A DNA stretch of 64,000 bases from Vreelandella boliviensis LC1 (GCF_000236035.1 NZ_JH393257.1:1287532-1351531), one strand, 5' to 3'. Counted from the stretch's first letter, positions 11,257 through 20,773 are shown. Translations and numbers: made by a program. The notes: generated from the letters alone by a model not told the origin.

Positions 11257-12945
11257 ATGGACGTAAAACGACTTTTATTACTGATTCCACTAGCCGTACT
11301 AGCGTACTTGCTAGTCGTCCAGTGGAATCAGGATTACGGGCAACCGAATTATGATTCAGTGCCTGAAACAACCCAACGCAGCAATTCGGCGTCTCCTAGC
11401 AACGGTGAAGATCAAGAGGGCAGCTTAGCTGTTCCGAGTACTTCTTCACCGCAAAGCGCCGTTGGTGAAGGTATCCCGGATACCCAAAGCGAGACATCAA
11501 GCCGCGACTTCATTGCGGTTACTACCGATGTTCTTGATGTGCGCATTGATCCACACGGTGGCGATATTGTTTATGCCGCATTACCGCAGCACAAACTATC
11601 CCTCGATTCAGACCGTAACTATGTCCTGTTATCCGATAACAGCAGCCGTAGCTACGTGGCTCGCTCCGGCCTGCAACTTGATGGTCAAGCCAGTCGTATC
11701 ACCTTTACACCGGAAAACTCAGAGTATCGTTTAGGCGATAACGATGACGAGCTAAGCGTTGATCTAACCGCTGACGTCAACGGCGTAGAGGTCATTAAGC
11801 GGCTTACCTTTGAGCGTGGCAGCTACGCGGTCAACGTCAATTATTACCTCGCTAATAATACCGACGCGCCCGTCAGCGCACGCTTTATTGGCCAGTTGGC
11901 ACGCGACAATAGCCCTGACCCGTCTAGCGGTGTCTCGATGGGTATGAAATCCTATTTGGGCGCCGCTTACTCAACGCCGGATGCGCGTTACGAGAAAGTC
12001 GACTTTGACGATATTCAAAGCAGAAACTTTGAAAACCGTGAAGCACAGGGCGGCTGGATAGCCATCATCCAGCACTACTTTGTATCTGCATGGGCGCCTC
12101 AGCAGGATCAGCAAAACCTTTACTACGTCACCACTGATTCTAGTAACCGTAACGTCGTCGCTTTTGCTGGCCCCACCAGCACCGTTGCAGCCGACAGTGA
12201 AGCAACACTGGGTGCAACCCTCTACATGGGCCCAAAAGTGCAGGATTACCTTGAGCAAGTCGCTCCCAACCTGCAATTAACCGTGGATTATGGCTGGCTG
12301 TGGTTTATTGCTAACCCACTGTTTTGGCTGCTTGATCACATCCATGACATTGTCGGCAACTGGGGTTGGTCGATTGTTCTGTTAACCGTGCTGGTTAAGA
12401 CGGTGCTGTTCCCGCTTTCCGCCAAAGCGTACAAATCCATGGGCCGGATGCGTAAACTTGGCCCGGAAATGCAGCGTCTGAAAGAGATGTATGGCGACGA
12501 CCGGCAAAAAATGTCGCAAGAGATGATGAAGTTCTACCAGAAGGAGAAAATCAATCCGCTGGGGGGCTGTCTACCTATTGTGATCCAGATGCCCGTTTTC
12601 ATCGCGCTCTACTGGATGTTGCTGGAGTCAGTGGAACTTCGCCACGCACCGTTCATCTTCTGGATTCAGGATCTATCGGTGAAGGATCCGTACTTCATTC
12701 TGCCGATTCTGATGGGCATTTCGATGTTCGTTCAGCAGATGCTGAACCCGACACCTCCAGATCCTATGCAGGCGAAGATCATGAAGATGCTACCTATCAT
12801 CTTTACCTTCTTCTTCCTGTGGTTCCCGGCCGGTCTGGTTATTTACTGGGTGGTCAACAACATCATTTCGGTTGCGCAGCAGTACTACATTACGCGTAAA
12901 ATCGAAAATGATCCGAGTATCGGCAAGGGCATGAAAACCAAATAG
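11257..12945 (+). CDS. yidC: membrane protein insertase YidC
   Basis: Inner-membrane insertase of the YidC/Oxa1/Alb3 family, acting with the Sec translocon or alone. 562 residues: an N-terminal membrane anchor (RLLLLIPLAVLAYLLVVQW), a low-complexity Ser/Glu-rich linker, the large periplasmic P1 domain (about residues 85-340), then the conserved five-TM Oxa1 region starting YGWLWFIANPLFWLL, with GNWGWSIVLLTVLVKTVLFPL and the Met-rich cytoplasmic loop QRLKEMYGDDRQKMSQEMM. The hydrophilic-groove arginine is not assigned here. It sits between rnpA and mnmE as in many gammaproteobacteria and is followed by a strong terminator. Confidence 0.97.
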   Translation: MDVKRLLLLIPLAVLAYLLVVQWNQDYGQPNYDSVPETTQRSNSASPSNGEDQEGSLAVPSTSSPQSAVGEGIPDTQSETSSRDFIAVTTDVLDVRIDPHGGDIVYAALPQHKLSLDSDRNYVLLSDNSSRSYVARSGLQLDGQASRITFTPENSEYRLGDNDDELSVDLTADVNGVEVIKRLTFERGSYAVNVNYYLANNTDAPVSARFIGQLARDNSPDPSSGVSMGMKSYLGAAYSTPDARYEKVDFDDIQSRNFENREAQGGWIAIIQHYFVSAWAPQQDQQNLYYVTTDSSNRNVVAFAGPTSTVAADSEATLGATLYMGPKVQDYLEQVAPNLQLTVDYGWLWFIANPLFWLLDHIHDIVGNWGWSIVLLTVLVKTVLFPLSAKAYKSMGRMRKLGPEMQRLKEMYGDDRQKMSQEMMKFYQKEKINPLGGCLPIVIQMPVFIALYWMLLESVELRHAPFIFWIQDLSVKDPYFILPILMGISMFVQQMLNPTPPDPMQAKIMKMLPIIFTFFFLWFPAGLVIYWVVNNIISVAQQYYITRKIENDPSIGKGMKTK

Positions 12946-12960
12946 CCCGCCGTTTTAATT

Positions 12961-13004
12961 AGCGCCTTCAGACCCCCGCCTTGAGCGGGGGTCTGGCGTT
13001 TTAA
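12961..13004 (+). terminator. Rho-independent terminator of yidC
   Basis: Perfect 11-bp stem CAGACCCCCGC (12969-12979) / GCGGGGGTCTG (12985-12995), extended by CGCC/GGCG, then a short T run. It separates yidC from mnmE. Confidence 0.85.
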
Positions 13005-13067
13005 GGCCGAAAAATTCACACTAGGTCGATTAATTTCGCTACCTGCCAATTTAAAAAGAGATTCACC

Positions 13068-14438
13068 ATGGCCGATCGCCTCTATACACCTGACACCATT
13101 GCGGCGCTGGCAACCCCCCCTGGACGCGGTGGCGTGGGTATAATCCGCGTTTCTGGCCCCGCCTGCCGCGAGATCGCTGAGGCTATGGTTGGGCATTGCC
13201 CTGCCCCGCGATACGCTCACTACGGCCCATTCCAAGGCGCAGAAGAGAGCATTGATGAAGGCATCGCCCTGTTCTTCAACGGCCCCCACTCGTTTACCGG
13301 TGAAGACGTACTGGAACTCCAGGGACACGGCGGCCCGATTATTATGGATATGCTGTTGGAGCGCTGTGTGGCCTTGGGTGCCCGCCTGGCGCGGCCGGGG
13401 GAGTTTTCCGAACGGGCGTTTTTAAACGATAAGCTCGACCTGGCCCAGGCAGAAGCCATTGCCGACCTCATCGAAGCTACTTCTCGTTCGGCGGCGGAAA
13501 ACGCCGTGCGCTCGTTACAGGGCGAATTCTCGAAGCGCGTCTCTACGCTGGTGGAGCGGCTGATCGAACTGCGCGTCTACGTAGAAGCGGCAATCGACTT
13601 CCCCGAAGAGGAGATCGACTTTCTAGCCGACGGCCATGTTGCCCAGCATTTAAGCAGCGTCCAGCAAGCGCTGAGTGACGTACGCCAAGCGGCAGGCCAA
13701 GGCGCACTGCTGCGCGAAGGGATGAGCGTCGTCATCGCCGGGCGACCCAATGCGGGCAAGTCGAGCCTGCTTAACGCGCTTACAGAACAAGATACCGCCA
13801 TTGTGACGGATATCGCTGGTACGACCCGGGACGTACTCCGTGAGCACATCCATATCGACGGTATGCCGCTACATATCATCGACACCGCTGGATTGCGCGA
13901 TACGCCCGATGCTGTTGAGAAAATTGGTGTCGCACGTGCCTGGGCCGAGATAGAGAAAGCCGATCGGGTGCTGCTACTGGTTGATGCCAGCACCACCGCC
14001 TCGACTGACCCTATGGCCATCTGGCCCGATTTCGTTGCTCGCTTGCCTGACCAGGCGCGTTTAACCCTGGTGCGCAATAAAATCGATACCAGTGCCGAAC
14101 CGGCTGGCATTGATTTATCCACAACGCCACCAACGCTACGCTTATCCGCCAAAACCGGGGTGGGTGTGGATAACTTAAAAGCTCACCTAAAGGACGTGAT
14201 GGGCTTTGCTGCTACCACAGAGGGTCGCTTCTCCGCTCGCCGACGGCACCTGGACGCTCTAGATCGCGCCATGGCAGCCCTTGATACCGGCCGTGCTCAG
14301 CTTGATGGCTATGGCGCAGGTGAACTGCTGGCAGAAGATTTGCGCGACGCCCAACAGGCCTTAGGCGAGATCACCGGCGAATTCAGCGCTGATGATTTAC
14401 TCGGCGAGATTTTCGGCAGTTTTTGTATCGGCAAATAG
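13068..14438 (+). CDS. mnmE: tRNA modification GTPase MnmE
   Basis: Works with MnmG to build the cmnm5 group on wobble uridine-34 of certain tRNAs, using a methylene-tetrahydrofolate-derived carbon. 456 residues. The N-terminal folate-binding domain begins [21 protein letters not shown], a helical domain follows, and the inserted G domain has G1 GRPNAGKSS near residue 223, G3 DTAG and G4 RNKID. The C-terminus ends in FCIGK, with the catalytic CxGK cysteine present. It follows the yidC terminator and is convergent with rlmJ 19 nt away. Its partner mnmG lies about 18 kb downstream rather than close by. Confidence 0.97.
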   Translation: MADRLYTPDTIAALATPPGRGGVGIIRVSGPACREIAEAMVGHCPAPRYAHYGPFQGAEESIDEGIALFFNGPHSFTGEDVLELQGHGGPIIMDMLLERCVALGARLARPGEFSERAFLNDKLDLAQAEAIADLIEATSRSAAENAVRSLQGEFSKRVSTLVERLIELRVYVEAAIDFPEEEIDFLADGHVAQHLSSVQQALSDVRQAAGQGALLREGMSVVIAGRPNAGKSSLLNALTEQDTAIVTDIAGTTRDVLREHIHIDGMPLHIIDTAGLRDTPDAVEKIGVARAWAEIEKADRVLLLVDASTTASTDPMAIWPDFVARLPDQARLTLVRNKIDTSAEPAGIDLSTTPPTLRLSAKTGVGVDNLKAHLKDVMGFAATTEGRFSARRRHLDALDRAMAALDTGRAQLDGYGAGELLAEDLRDAQQALGEITGEFSADDLLGEIFGSFCIGK

Positions 14439-14457
14439 AGCTACTTTTTTACAACAA

Positions 14458-15303
14458 CTACTCTCCCACCCACCAGTCCGCCAGATAGCGGCTATTTGCA
14501 CCTAGCAGCGGGGTAATTTCCGCCATCGCCGCTGCCAAGCGCTTATCCAATCCCCAGGGCGGATTAATTACCAGCATACCGCTACCGAACATGCCGTGAG
14601 CCTGCTCTCCAGGTTCGCGCAGCAGCAGCTCGCTGCGCCATATCTTGCGTATTCCGCTCTCCTTGAGGCTGCTTAATAGCGTGTGATGATTGCCTGCTGG
14701 CAGCAGCGGGTACCAAATCAATACCACTCCATGGCGCGCTTTATCTAGCGTATAAACCACTGTCTCGGCAACTTCCTGGTACTCAGCTTTACGCTCATAG
14801 CTGGGATCGATCAGCACACACAAGCGTGGAGATGTGGCGGGCAGCATGGCCGTTAGTCCGGACAAGCCATCACCAAACACGCGTTGTGCGTGTGGCGGTA
14901 ACCCTTGGCCGCTTAGCTGTTCATGCTCGCCAGGGTGTAGTTCAAACAGCCGCAGATGATCCTGTTCACGCAATGAATGGCTAAGCCACCAAGGAGAGCC
15001 AGGGTAGTGAGTCAGTGTCTCTTGCATCGGTTGAGCGCTTGATAGCGCTGCTTGCCAAGCGTTTAGTAGCTCATCACTAAACCCGGCGCGGGCTTGCCAC
15101 ACTGGCCATATCCCCACGCGATACTCTTGCAAGCGTTGCGTCTCTTGAGCGTTGAGGGGATAGAGCCCTCGCCCTGCATGAGTATCGACATATGTAATGG
15201 CGGTTTTTTTACGTAATAAATAATCAATCACCGCGTAAAGCGTTAGATGTTTATGCACATCCGCAAAGTTACCGGCATGGTAGGCATGTTGATAAGACAG
15301 CAT
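14458..15303 (-). CDS. rlmJ: 23S rRNA (adenine(2030)-N6)-methyltransferase
   Basis: SAM-dependent methyltransferase that modifies A2030 of 23S rRNA. 281 residues. The N-terminus MLSYQHAYHAGNFADVHKH is the family signature, YVDTHAGRG is the SAM-binding motif I and LIDPSYE stands for the DPPY-type catalytic motif. Length matches E. coli RlmJ (about 280). It is transcribed alone, with its 3' end facing mnmE. No odd feature was seen. Confidence 0.94.
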   Translation of the reverse strand: MLSYQHAYHAGNFADVHKHLTLYAVIDYLLRKKTAITYVDTHAGRGLYPLNAQETQRLQEYRVGIWPVWQARAGFSDELLNAWQAALSSAQPMQETLTHYPGSPWWLSHSLREQDHLRLFELHPGEHEQLSGQGLPPHAQRVFGDGLSGLTAMLPATSPRLCVLIDPSYERKAEYQEVAETVVYTLDKARHGVVLIWYPLLPAGNHHTLLSSLKESGIRKIWRSELLLREPGEQAHGMFGSGMLVINPPWGLDKRLAAAMAEITPLLGANSRYLADWWVGE

Positions 15304-15322
15304 GGAGATTCATCGGCAGTTA

Positions 15323-15361
15323 AATGAAAAAAAACCCGCAATGTGAGCATAGCGGGCTTGG
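15323..15361 (-). terminator. terminator between the OmpA-like gene and rlmJ
   Basis: Read on the minus strand: AGCCCGC ... GCGGGTTTTTTTT, a short GC stem followed by eight or more T. It ends the OmpA-like lipoprotein transcript before rlmJ. Only the minus-strand direction has the T run. Confidence 0.75.
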
Positions 15362-15393
15362 GGCGACAATAGCCAGATTAATTCAGTAGTGTA

Positions 15394-16068
15394 TTAACGT
15401 TGTCCGTCGCCGGTAGGTGTTAGGGTTATTTCTACTCGGCGATTCTGAGCACGGCCTTGCTCATTGTCATTACTGGCAACGGGCTGAGTAGCGCCATACC
15501 CAGAAGTATTAAGACGCATAGATGAAACACCGTTCTGAGTTAAGTAACTGCCCACGGATTGAGCACGGCGCTCAGACAAGCGCTGGTTGTAGCTTGCATC
15601 ACCGGTGCTATCGGTGTGGCCTGCAATATTGACACGGGTGTCTTGGTACTGGGTGAGTACATTAGCGACTTCGTTAAGAGATCTACGCGCCTCGCTGGTA
15701 AGCTCCGCAGAGTCAAAGCCAAAGGTAACGCCGCTTGGCATATTAAGCACAATATCGTCGCCACGACGATCAATCTCAATACGTGACCCTTGCAGGTTTT
15801 CACGCAGTTGCTGCTCTTGGCGATCCATATAAACACCAATACCAGCGCCCGCCGCTGCACCCACAGCCGCACCGATTAACGCACGGTCGCGGCGACTGGT
15901 GCTACCGTCGCCAGAAAGTGCACCAGCAGCAGCACCGACGGCGGCACCAATCCCAGAGCCCATCGCCGTGCTAGAGCGCTGCGTTTGGCCACCGTAAGGG
16001 TCCGATGTGGCACAACCAGCCAGTAAAATAGCGGCCGCCAGCGGTGTCAGTAGTCGAGAAATACGCAT
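15394..16068 (-). CDS. OmpA-family outer-membrane lipoprotein with glycine zipper (YiaD-like)
   Basis: 224-residue lipoprotein probably linking the outer membrane to peptidoglycan. A signal peptide ends in the lipobox LLAGC (Cys18 would be lipidated). A glycine-zipper segment follows, with two GAAVGAAAGA-type repeats at about residues 40-80. The OmpA C-terminal domain covers about residues 110-215 (FGFDSAEL, NIAGHTDSTGDASYNQRLSERRA, AQNRRVEI), including the diaminopimelate-contacting Asp/Arg region. The Asp in the position after lipidated Cys is not seen (CATSD), which favours outer-membrane sorting. It is flanked by its own terminator and by hemW. E. coli YiaD is the nearest characterised relative I recognise. 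Confidence 0.88.
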   Translation of the reverse strand: MRISRLLTPLAAAILLAGCATSDPYGGQTQRSSTAMGSGIGAAVGAAAGALSGDGSTSRRDRALIGAAVGAAAGAGIGVYMDRQEQQLRENLQGSRIEIDRRGDDIVLNMPSGVTFGFDSAELTSEARRSLNEVANVLTQYQDTRVNIAGHTDSTGDASYNQRLSERRAQSVGSYLTQNGVSSMRLNTSGYGATQPVASNDNEQGRAQNRRVEITLTPTGDGQR

Positions 16069-16105
16069 TGCTCACTCCTTGTTTGTGTTCGGGACATCTT
16101 TTTAT

Positions 16106-17314
16106 TCATCGCTGGTCTCTCACCAAAGAGCCATCGTCACAGATCGATGCCAGCAACTCATTCAAGAATAATAGACCTTGAGGTGATGCACGCAGTTTTT
16201 CAGGCATTTGCATCAAAAGTCCTTTTTTCTCTGCGGATTGTAAACGCGACAGTAACATAGCAGTGGACAGCCCGGTATTAGCTTTCCATGTCTCCAGCGA
16301 CACCCCGCCGATGAGCCGTAGAGCATTCATAGCAAACTCCAACGGCAGCTCGTCCGCTTGTATAAGCTGCTTACCGGCGATAAAGCCACGCAGATCATCC
16401 GTGCGCTTTAAATAAGCGGACGGCTGGCGGGTTTTCCAGCGCCGCTCGATGCGCCACTCCCCATTTTGGTCAATATGGCTAAGCTTGCCATGGGCTCCAG
16501 CGCCAATTCCAAGATAGTCACCAAACTGCCAGTAGTTAATGTTATGCCTACTCTGATGATCAGCGCTGGCATAGGCTGAAATTTCGTAGCGCTTAAAACC
16601 CGCTTGCTCCAAAAGCTGATGACCCTTGTCCTGAATATCCCAAAGCGCCTCTTCCTCTGGCAGCAACGGCGGGTGAGAGTGAAAGGCGGTATTTGGCTCA
16701 ACGGTCAACTGATACCAAGAGAGATGCTCAGGTGCCAATGCCAGCGCTTGCGCAATATCATCCATCGCCAATTGAGGCGTTTGGTCGGGCAAACCGTGCA
16801 TAAGGTCAATATTAATGTTGGTAAAGCCCGCTTGGCGAGCCTGCACTACCGCAGTGATCGCTTCGTCACCGCTATGAATACGCCCAAGAGCATGCAGCTG
16901 ATCGGGCTGAAAACTTTGAATACCCAACGAGAGGCGATTTATGCCTGCTTTTCTGTAACCAATAAAACGCGCTTGCTCCGTGGTACCTGGATTCGCCTCC
17001 AAGGTAACTTCTATATCCTTAGCGAAGGATAAACGGGCCTTGATCTCTTTCAGTAAACGATCATAAAACGCGGGCGACAGTAGGCTGGGCGTCCCACCGC
17101 CAATAAAGATGGTCTGAATTTCTCGCCCAGCCGCCAAAGCAAGATCGCTATCCAGATCTTGTAACAGCGCATCAAGATAAGCGGCTTCGGGCAAATTCCG
17201 TGGCGTAAAACCGTGCGTCCCCGGCTCATGAGAATTGAAATCACAGTAGGGGCATTTGCGGACACACCACGGTGTGTGGATATATAGAGATAGTGGCGGC
17301 AGCGTATCAGCCAT
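16106..17314 (-). CDS. hemW: heme chaperone HemW (radical SAM, HemN-like)
   Basis: Radical-SAM protein that delivers heme to acceptors; often annotated as coproporphyrinogen III oxidase-like. 402 residues. The cluster motif is CVRKCPYC near residue 17, in the CxxxCxxC form of HemW without the extra cysteine of genuine HemN. The SAM-binding GGGTPS motif, YQLTVEPNTAF and the C-terminal HemN-type domain are present. Its first codons overlap the end of rdgB by 8 nt, so the two are translationally coupled, an arrangement seen in many gammaproteobacteria. Context with hemL and hemJ about 7 kb away adds to a heme theme but not to one operon. Confidence 0.92.
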   Translation of the reverse strand: MADTLPPLSLYIHTPWCVRKCPYCDFNSHEPGTHGFTPRNLPEAAYLDALLQDLDSDLALAAGREIQTIFIGGGTPSLLSPAFYDRLLKEIKARLSFAKDIEVTLEANPGTTEQARFIGYRKAGINRLSLGIQSFQPDQLHALGRIHSGDEAITAVVQARQAGFTNINIDLMHGLPDQTPQLAMDDIAQALALAPEHLSWYQLTVEPNTAFHSHPPLLPEEEALWDIQDKGHQLLEQAGFKRYEISAYASADHQSRHNINYWQFGDYLGIGAGAHGKLSHIDQNGEWRIERRWKTRQPSAYLKRTDDLRGFIAGKQLIQADELPLEFAMNALRLIGGVSLETWKANTGLSTAMLLSRLQSAEKKGLLMQMPEKLRASPQGLLFLNELLASICDDGSLVRDQR

Positions 17315-17915
17315 GCGCCACCTTCAATAACTCCACCAACCCCTGCAGCGCGCGACCACGATGGCTAAGGCGATTTTTGCTTTCGCTAGTAAGCTCGGCA
17401 ACGCTCATGCCCTGATCGGGTAACCAGAAAAGCGGGTCATAGCCGAATCCTTCCTTCCCCCGGGGATGAGCAAGAATCTCACCTTCCCAACTGCGTTGAA
17501 CGATGACCGGCACCGGATCTTTCGGGTGGCGCAAATAGACAAGCACACACCAGTAACGACCGCTACGTTGACCTTCCGCACATTCACTTAGCGCGGCTAG
17601 CAATGTTTGATTATTTTTCTCATCGCTTCTGGGGTCACCTCCATAGCGGGCGGAATAGATGCCGGGAGCACCGTTCAGTGCGTCTACTTCTAGCCCGGAA
17701 TCGTCAGCTAATGCCGGCAGTCCACTTAAGAGGCTCGCTTCACGAGCTTTTAACAGTGCATTTTCGACGAAGGTTAGCCCCGTCTCTTCCACATCAGTGA
17801 CACCAAAATCAGCTTGGGGGCGAACATCGAACCCTAAAGGGGAAAGTAATTGATTGAATTCTTTTAATTTTCCTGTATTGCCACTGGCAAGAACAAGGGT
17901 ATTGACGGCGGCCAT
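17307..17915 (-). CDS. rdgB: XTP/dITP diphosphohydrolase (non-canonical purine NTP pyrophosphatase)
   Basis: House-cleaning pyrophosphatase that removes ITP, dITP and XTP from nucleotide pools. 202 residues. The family start LVLASGNTGKLKEF, ADDSGLEVDAL with the catalytic Asp, APGIYSARYGG, and the C-terminal SHRGRAL are all visible. Length is normal (E. coli 197). It lies upstream of hemW, overlapping by 8 nt, and is divergent from csgD; the 280-bp gap between them holds the curli regulatory region. Confidence 0.96.
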   Translation of the reverse strand: MAAVNTLVLASGNTGKLKEFNQLLSPLGFDVRPQADFGVTDVEETGLTFVENALLKAREASLLSGLPALADDSGLEVDALNGAPGIYSARYGGDPRSDEKNNQTLLAALSECAEGQRSGRYWCVLVYLRHPKDPVPVIVQRSWEGEILAHPRGKEGFGYDPLFWLPDQGMSVAELTSESKNRLSHRGRALQGLVELLKVAHG

Positions 17916-18195
17916 GGTACGTACTCCAAACAGTAAGACATTAGTTTACGCGCTCATTGATCGTATCAAAAGCCACCATAATGTTACTCAACGTATCTAT
18001 AAATATCTGTTTAATTATCTTCTAATTTAACTATTAGCTACTGTTTTTAAAGTAAAAAAAAAGATGCACGAAAAATTATCGACTTAGATTGATTATTTTT
18101 ACCAATTTTTTAATAACAAAACTTTACGAAGTGCATCTTATGGTCAACACTTCAGAGGTTACCTGCTCACTCTTTCTTTCCACGAGGGCTACCCA
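17916..18195 (+). promoter_or_regulatory. AT-rich regulatory region upstream of csgD
   Basis: Strongly AT-rich between the divergent genes rdgB and csgD. It carries a perfect 9-bp inverted repeat AAGATGCAC (18061-18069) / GTGCATCTT (18131-18139), with arms 61 bp apart, bracketing an A/T-rich core. This suits a looping or IHF/H-NS-responsive promoter, as known for enterobacterial csgD, but no factor can be named from sequence. Ribosome-binding site GAGGG lies at 18184-18188. Confidence 0.45.
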
Positions 18196-18894
18196 ATGTC
18201 GCAGGAAAAGTCCACCGGTACGGTGTACGTCGTTACCGAAGGAAGTCCCCAAGCTCAGCTGTTCGCTGAGTACTTGAACAAGCACACTGGCTGTCAAATT
18301 AGTATCCATTCTCCCCATGCGGCGTTACCTATTTCCGCGTCGGGCAACATGTTGATTCTTATTGATAGCGATCATATCGGCGTTGATGCACTTCCGGAGT
18401 GGCAAGATAAGTTACCCGATGCGCTAACTAAAACGCCCCTAGCGGCCTTCAACATTCACGATATGGATCACGCGCTTGAAGCTCTGTCATGCGCTCAGCT
18501 AAAAGGCGTGTTTTATCGCAATGAAAGCCTTGAAGTAATCTGTAAAGGCATACACGCGCTGCTTGAAGGGGAACTGTGGATGTCGCGGGATTTAATGGCG
18601 CGTTTGATTCTGTTTTATCGCAAATACCAAAGTAATGCCTTCCGCCCAGCCTGTGGACTAACTAACCGAGAAATGGAGATTATTTCACTGCTTAGCGCAG
18701 GTTCCTCCAATCAACACATTGCCGAAAAGCTATTTGTTAGCGAACACACCGTTAAGTCACATCTTTACAACATTTTTCGCAAAATTAACGTTCACAACCG
18801 TATTCAAGCGCTCAATTGGATTCATCAAAATTTAGGACCAATTCTGCCCAATATTGAAACCGCACGCAGCCTACAGCGGCAACGTCCCCGCTAA
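18196..18894 (+). CDS. csgD: CsgD-like LuxR-family curli regulator
   Basis: Predicted transcription activator of curli genes. 232 residues. The N-terminal part (about 1-140) is a divergent receiver-like domain with MLILIDSDH at the strand usually carrying the phospho-acceptor. The C-terminal LuxR-type helix-turn-helix covers about residues 155-215: LTNREMEIISLLSAGSSNQHIAEKLF then VSEHTVKSHLYNIFRKINVHNR. The RKYQ segment before it is typical of CsgD. It is directly followed by csgE, 17 nt away, and all curli genes run in one direction, so it probably controls its own operon and csgBA. A generic LuxR response regulator is the alternative, but context argues for CsgD. Confidence 0.88.
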   Translation: MSQEKSTGTVYVVTEGSPQAQLFAEYLNKHTGCQISIHSPHAALPISASGNMLILIDSDHIGVDALPEWQDKLPDALTKTPLAAFNIHDMDHALEALSCAQLKGVFYRNESLEVICKGIHALLEGELWMSRDLMARLILFYRKYQSNAFRPACGLTNREMEIISLLSAGSSNQHIAEKLFVSEHTVKSHLYNIFRKINVHNRIQALNWIHQNLGPILPNIETARSLQRQRPR

Positions 18895-18911
18895 AGCGAA
18901 AGGGTACTGTT

Positions 18912-19430
18912 ATGTCATTAATACACCGTTTATCAACCGGCTTTTTCATCGTGGCGATGTGGGTCATGTCATCTTTAGTAGTGGTAGTAGCGAACGAGCC
19001 CACTGATGCGTTGCCCGCCGACGAACAAGAAGCGATTGATGCTATTAATCAGCTCTCCAGCCCTGATGGACCTGAAATGCAAGGCAATACTAACGGGGGA
19101 AGTGAGCTGACCGGCGTGTTGGTAGATAGAACAATCACCATGGCCGGTAAAACCTTCTATCGTGCCTTTAGCCAACGGGCACTGGATAACCTGATTATCG
19201 GCAATGCCACCATCACAATTAATGAGCGACCTGATGCACGCTGGGGTAGCCAAATATGGGTGATGGAAGGCAACCGTATGTATTTCCGTACACAGCTCTC
19301 CCCTAGGATCAGCGAAGCTGGCCGGGCCGCCGGGGAAGCCGTACAAACCGTCGAAGAAGCGCTGCTACGGCAACAACTGACTTCAGCACTTAACTCAGAC
19401 AAAGACCTTGGAAAAGAGGAGCTACGCTAA
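18912..19430 (+). CDS. csgE: curli assembly protein CsgE
   Basis: Periplasmic adaptor that forms a cap on the CsgG pore and guides CsgA to it. 172 residues, longer than the roughly 130 of E. coli CsgE. The extra length is an N-terminal region after a hydrophobic signal segment (FFIVAMWVMSSLVVVV) rich in acidic residues and Gly/Asn. The conserved core is readable as GVLVDRTITMAGKTFYRAF, NLIIGNATITINERPDARWG and QIWVMEGN. Its stop TAA shares one base with the csgF ATG, so translation is coupled. Confidence 0.92.
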   Translation: MSLIHRLSTGFFIVAMWVMSSLVVVVANEPTDALPADEQEAIDAINQLSSPDGPEMQGNTNGGSELTGVLVDRTITMAGKTFYRAFSQRALDNLIIGNATITINERPDARWGSQIWVMEGNRMYFRTQLSPRISEAGRAAGEAVQTVEEALLRQQLTSALNSDKDLGKEELR

Positions 19431-19861
19431 TGAAAAACATACTTAAATCAACAGCTGGCAGTGTCATGGCAACCACCATCTTGGCAAGTGTGCTAACTCT
19501 GCAAGCTAGCGCAGGGGAACTGATTTATACACCGATAAACCCGTCATTTGGCGGCGACCCCTTTATGGGTAGCTATTTACTGGGAAAAGCCCAGTCGCAA
19601 GATACCAACACGGATCCTGATGCCAGGGGAATTGAATCACTCTCTTCAACAGAACGGCTTATTCAAAGCCTTGAGAGCCGCTTAATATCACAACTAATCA
19701 GCGATGTAGGTTCAGGGAACGTTGGTCAAGGGTCGTTTGACAGCGGAGATTTTAGCGTTGTGGTTAGTGATGAAGGGGGACAGCTCATAGTAAGAGTGAT
19801 CGATAAAGTCACCGGTGATGTTACCAACATTAGTGTAGGTGGCTTGTTGTTCAATCCCTGA
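19430..19861 (+). CDS. csgF: curli assembly protein CsgF
   Basis: Surface-exposed curli factor that binds the CsgG exit and couples CsgB nucleation to secretion. 143 residues, as usual. The signal peptide ends near LQASAG. The mature start GELIYTPINPSFGGDPFMGSYLL contains the family's PxNPSFGG motif that inserts in the CsgG channel. The C-terminal part ends in the small domain VTNISVGGLLF. Start ATG overlaps the csgE stop. Confidence 0.94.
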   Translation: MKNILKSTAGSVMATTILASVLTLQASAGELIYTPINPSFGGDPFMGSYLLGKAQSQDTNTDPDARGIESLSSTERLIQSLESRLISQLISDVGSGNVGQGSFDSGDFSVVVSDEGGQLIVRVIDKVTGDVTNISVGGLLFNP

Positions 19862-19942
19862 TGTATTAACTGCTTCTATAACTAAGAAAAAATAATATGG
19901 CTGCCAATCGGCCTAATGTTGCGTGTCATAAAGGGGATCATC

Positions 19943-20773
19943 ATGAAAATTATTGCTTCGCTGCTTATGATAAGTTTGCTCAGCGGCTGTGCTGGAATGG
20001 TCGCTACATCTGAAAATTTGGAAGGTGCACAAGCAACGCTCACGCCACGCGGCGCAACCTACCAAGATTTAGTATCGCTACCGCCTCCGGCTGGGCAAAT
20101 TTTTGTCTCAGTCTATGACTTCCGGGATCAAACAGGCCAGTACCGCCCTGCACCGGCCAGCACCTTTTCTACCGCCGTAACGCAGGGAGCGGCAGCGATG
20201 CTCACCGGTGCATTGGCGGATTCCGGTTGGTTTATACCGCTTGAGCGTGTTGGATTACAGAACTTGCTTACCGAGAGGCGCATTATTCGCGCCGAGTTCG
20301 AGCGTTTTGGCCAGCCTGATACACTGCCATCACTTCGTGCTGCCTCGGTGATGCTTGAAGGTGGCATTATTGCCTACGAGTCCAACGTGCGAACCGGTGG
20401 TGCTGGGGCTGAGTACTTTGGTATAGGGGCTTCTGGGCAATACCAGGTTGACCAGGTAACGGTTAATCTACGCGCGGTAGAAATTTCAACCGGCGAGGTA
20501 CTCGCTAACGTCACCACGACTAAAACGATTTACTCTAAAGAGATGCGAGCAGGTGTTTATCGTTTTATCGATTTTCGACGTTTGTTAGAGGCTGAAGTAG
20601 GTCTTACCACCAACGAACCAGTACAACTCGCCGTCATGTCGGCCATTGAGTCAGCAGTTATACATTTGGTGGCCCGAGGCGTAGAGAACAACCTTTGGAA
20701 TCTCTCAAATGGTGTTAATTTTAAAGACACTATTTTGTCTGAGTACCTAGATGCACCAATCCCTTTGCTTTAA
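19943..20773 (+). CDS. csgG: curli secretion pore lipoprotein CsgG
   Basis: Nonameric outer-membrane lipoprotein channel for curlin export. The start is set at ATG 19943 (276 residues) because AAGGGGA lies just upstream and the signal peptide MKIIASLLMISLLSGC then ends in a proper lipobox LSGC; an in-frame codon at 19916 would add nine residues. E. coli CsgG has 277 residues. Recognisable parts are LPPPAGQIFVSVYDFRDQTGQY, the constriction-loop region, and VEISTGEVLANVTTTKTIYS. It is followed by a strong terminator, so csgDEFG forms one unit. Confidence 0.94.
   Translation: MKIIASLLMISLLSGCAGMVATSENLEGAQATLTPRGATYQDLVSLPPPAGQIFVSVYDFRDQTGQYRPAPASTFSTAVTQGAAAMLTGALADSGWFIPLERVGLQNLLTERRIIRAEFERFGQPDTLPSLRAASVMLEGGIIAYESNVRTGGAGAEYFGIGASGQYQVDQVTVNLRAVEISTGEVLANVTTTKTIYSKEMRAGVYRFIDFRRLLEAEVGLTTNEPVQLAVMSAIESAVIHLVARGVENNLWNLSNGVNFKDTILSEYLDAPIPLL

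Noticed and set aside
11139..11354. Open frame between rnpA and yidC, considered as yidD
   Set aside because: The translation has no YidD motif and runs into the yidC start in another frame.
13577..14152. Minus-strand open frame opposite mnmE
   Set aside because: Shadow of the mnmE GTPase domain.
18089..18277. Open frame overlapping the csgD start
   Set aside because: It is in another frame, has no ribosome-binding site and is covered by the clear csgD frame.
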